From an uncultured Aquimonas sp. (GTDB lineage Bacteria; Pseudomonadota; Gammaproteobacteria; Xanthomonadales; Xanthomonadaceae), in the NCBI GenBank assembly GCA_946481615.1, contig CAMLOR010000078.1:1-13390 (forward strand): 13,390 nt of DNA. Reading direction: 5' to 3'. This document shows positions 13,200 through 13,390 of this stretch, in pieces (position 1 is the first letter of the stretch; every line of letters begins with the position of its first letter). Both the position numbers and the translations under genes were made by a program. Below the pieces are notes generated by a model. That model was given only the letters and a program-made list of their open reading frames with translations. It did not search any database and was not told the DNA's origin.

Positions 13200-13390
13200 C
13201 ACGGCGCTGCGTGCGCCAGCGCCTTCACATGCGCCACACTGCAATCCCGCAGCGCCGTGAGGCTGTAGCCACCTTCGAGTGCCGACACGACGCGGCCTTG
13301 CGCGTGGCGATCGGCGAGCGCCACGAGTTCGGCGGTGATCCAGGCGTAGTCGTCGGCTTCGAGCATGAGGCCGGCGAGCGGGTCGAGGCG
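13199..13390 (-). CDS. histone deacetylase family protein (AcuC/AphA-like), C-terminal part
   Basis: Only the last 63 codons are in the window; the gene enters from the right edge. The fragment reads DPLAGLMLEADDYAWIT, LVALADRHAQGRVVSALEG and GGYSLTALRDCSVAHV. This is the family's end: the segment after GFDAH (D.PL..l.l...dy..it), then the VvsvLEGGY block, where the GGY tyrosine is the one that stabilises the transition state in HDAC-type deacetylases. Bacterial members are zinc enzymes acting on acetylated polyamines or, in AcuC, acetyl-lysine; the substrate cannot be decided from this part. The TGA overlaps the lipoprotein start. Confidence 0.85.
   Translation of the reverse strand, partial: RLDPLAGLMLEADDYAWITAELVALADRHAQGRVVSALEGGYSLTALRDCSVAHVKALAHAAP

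Noticed and set aside
1..13390. CRISPR array, tRNA, rRNA or insertion sequence
   Set aside because: No regularly spaced direct repeats, tRNA-like arms with a CCA-adjacent acceptor stem, rRNA segments or transposase motifs were seen on either strand.

Overview
The window is a GC-rich bacterial chromosome segment. Gene content and order (purMN divergent from a DUF2066 - CDP-alcohol phosphatidyltransferase - PerM-like - hda run, and an amgK-murU pair) point to a gammaproteobacterium, most likely Xanthomonadales (Lysobacter/Xanthomonas-like). This placement is inferred from protein families and base composition; no database was searched.

Region 1 (1-4854) is core genome. purM and the 5' part of purN (purine synthesis) read leftwards. 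Diverging from them is a tight operon whose members overlap by 4 bases: a secreted DUF2066 protein, a membrane CDP-alcohol phosphatidyltransferase, an AI-2E/PerM-family permease and Hda, the DnaA-regulating AAA+ protein. Region 2 (4851-6517) is a HipB/HipA-type toxin-antitoxin module directly behind hda. A plausible promoter and an AT-rich, almost perfect 17/18-base inverted repeat sit just before the antitoxin start and look like its autoregulatory operator. Region 3 (6514-8237, minus strand) is amgK-murU, the kinase and uridylyltransferase of the MurNAc recycling shortcut; murU and hipA converge and share one CTAG as their stop codons. Region 4 (8293-9837, plus) is an amine-oxidase-like FAD protein with a C-terminal Rieske domain.

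Region 5 (9858-12579, minus) is accessory and partly lower in GC. In transcription order it holds a transglutaminase/SirB1-like protein; a 209-residue signal-peptide protein made only of an RHS-core tail plus a DUF4329-like domain with an HTH...SxxD pattern; an abutting 116-residue exported protein of unknown family; and a small exported OmpA-domain gene broken by one frameshift. The first three are translationally coupled. I read them as a possible stand-alone, Sec-exported RHS-derived effector with its immunity candidate and accessory protein; this is the best candidate for an undescribed system here. Region 6 (12879-13390, minus) is a cysteine-rich lipoprotein coupled to the C-terminal end of a histone-deacetylase-family (AcuC/AphA-like) protein that runs off the window.

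No tRNA, rRNA, insertion sequence or CRISPR array was recognised.
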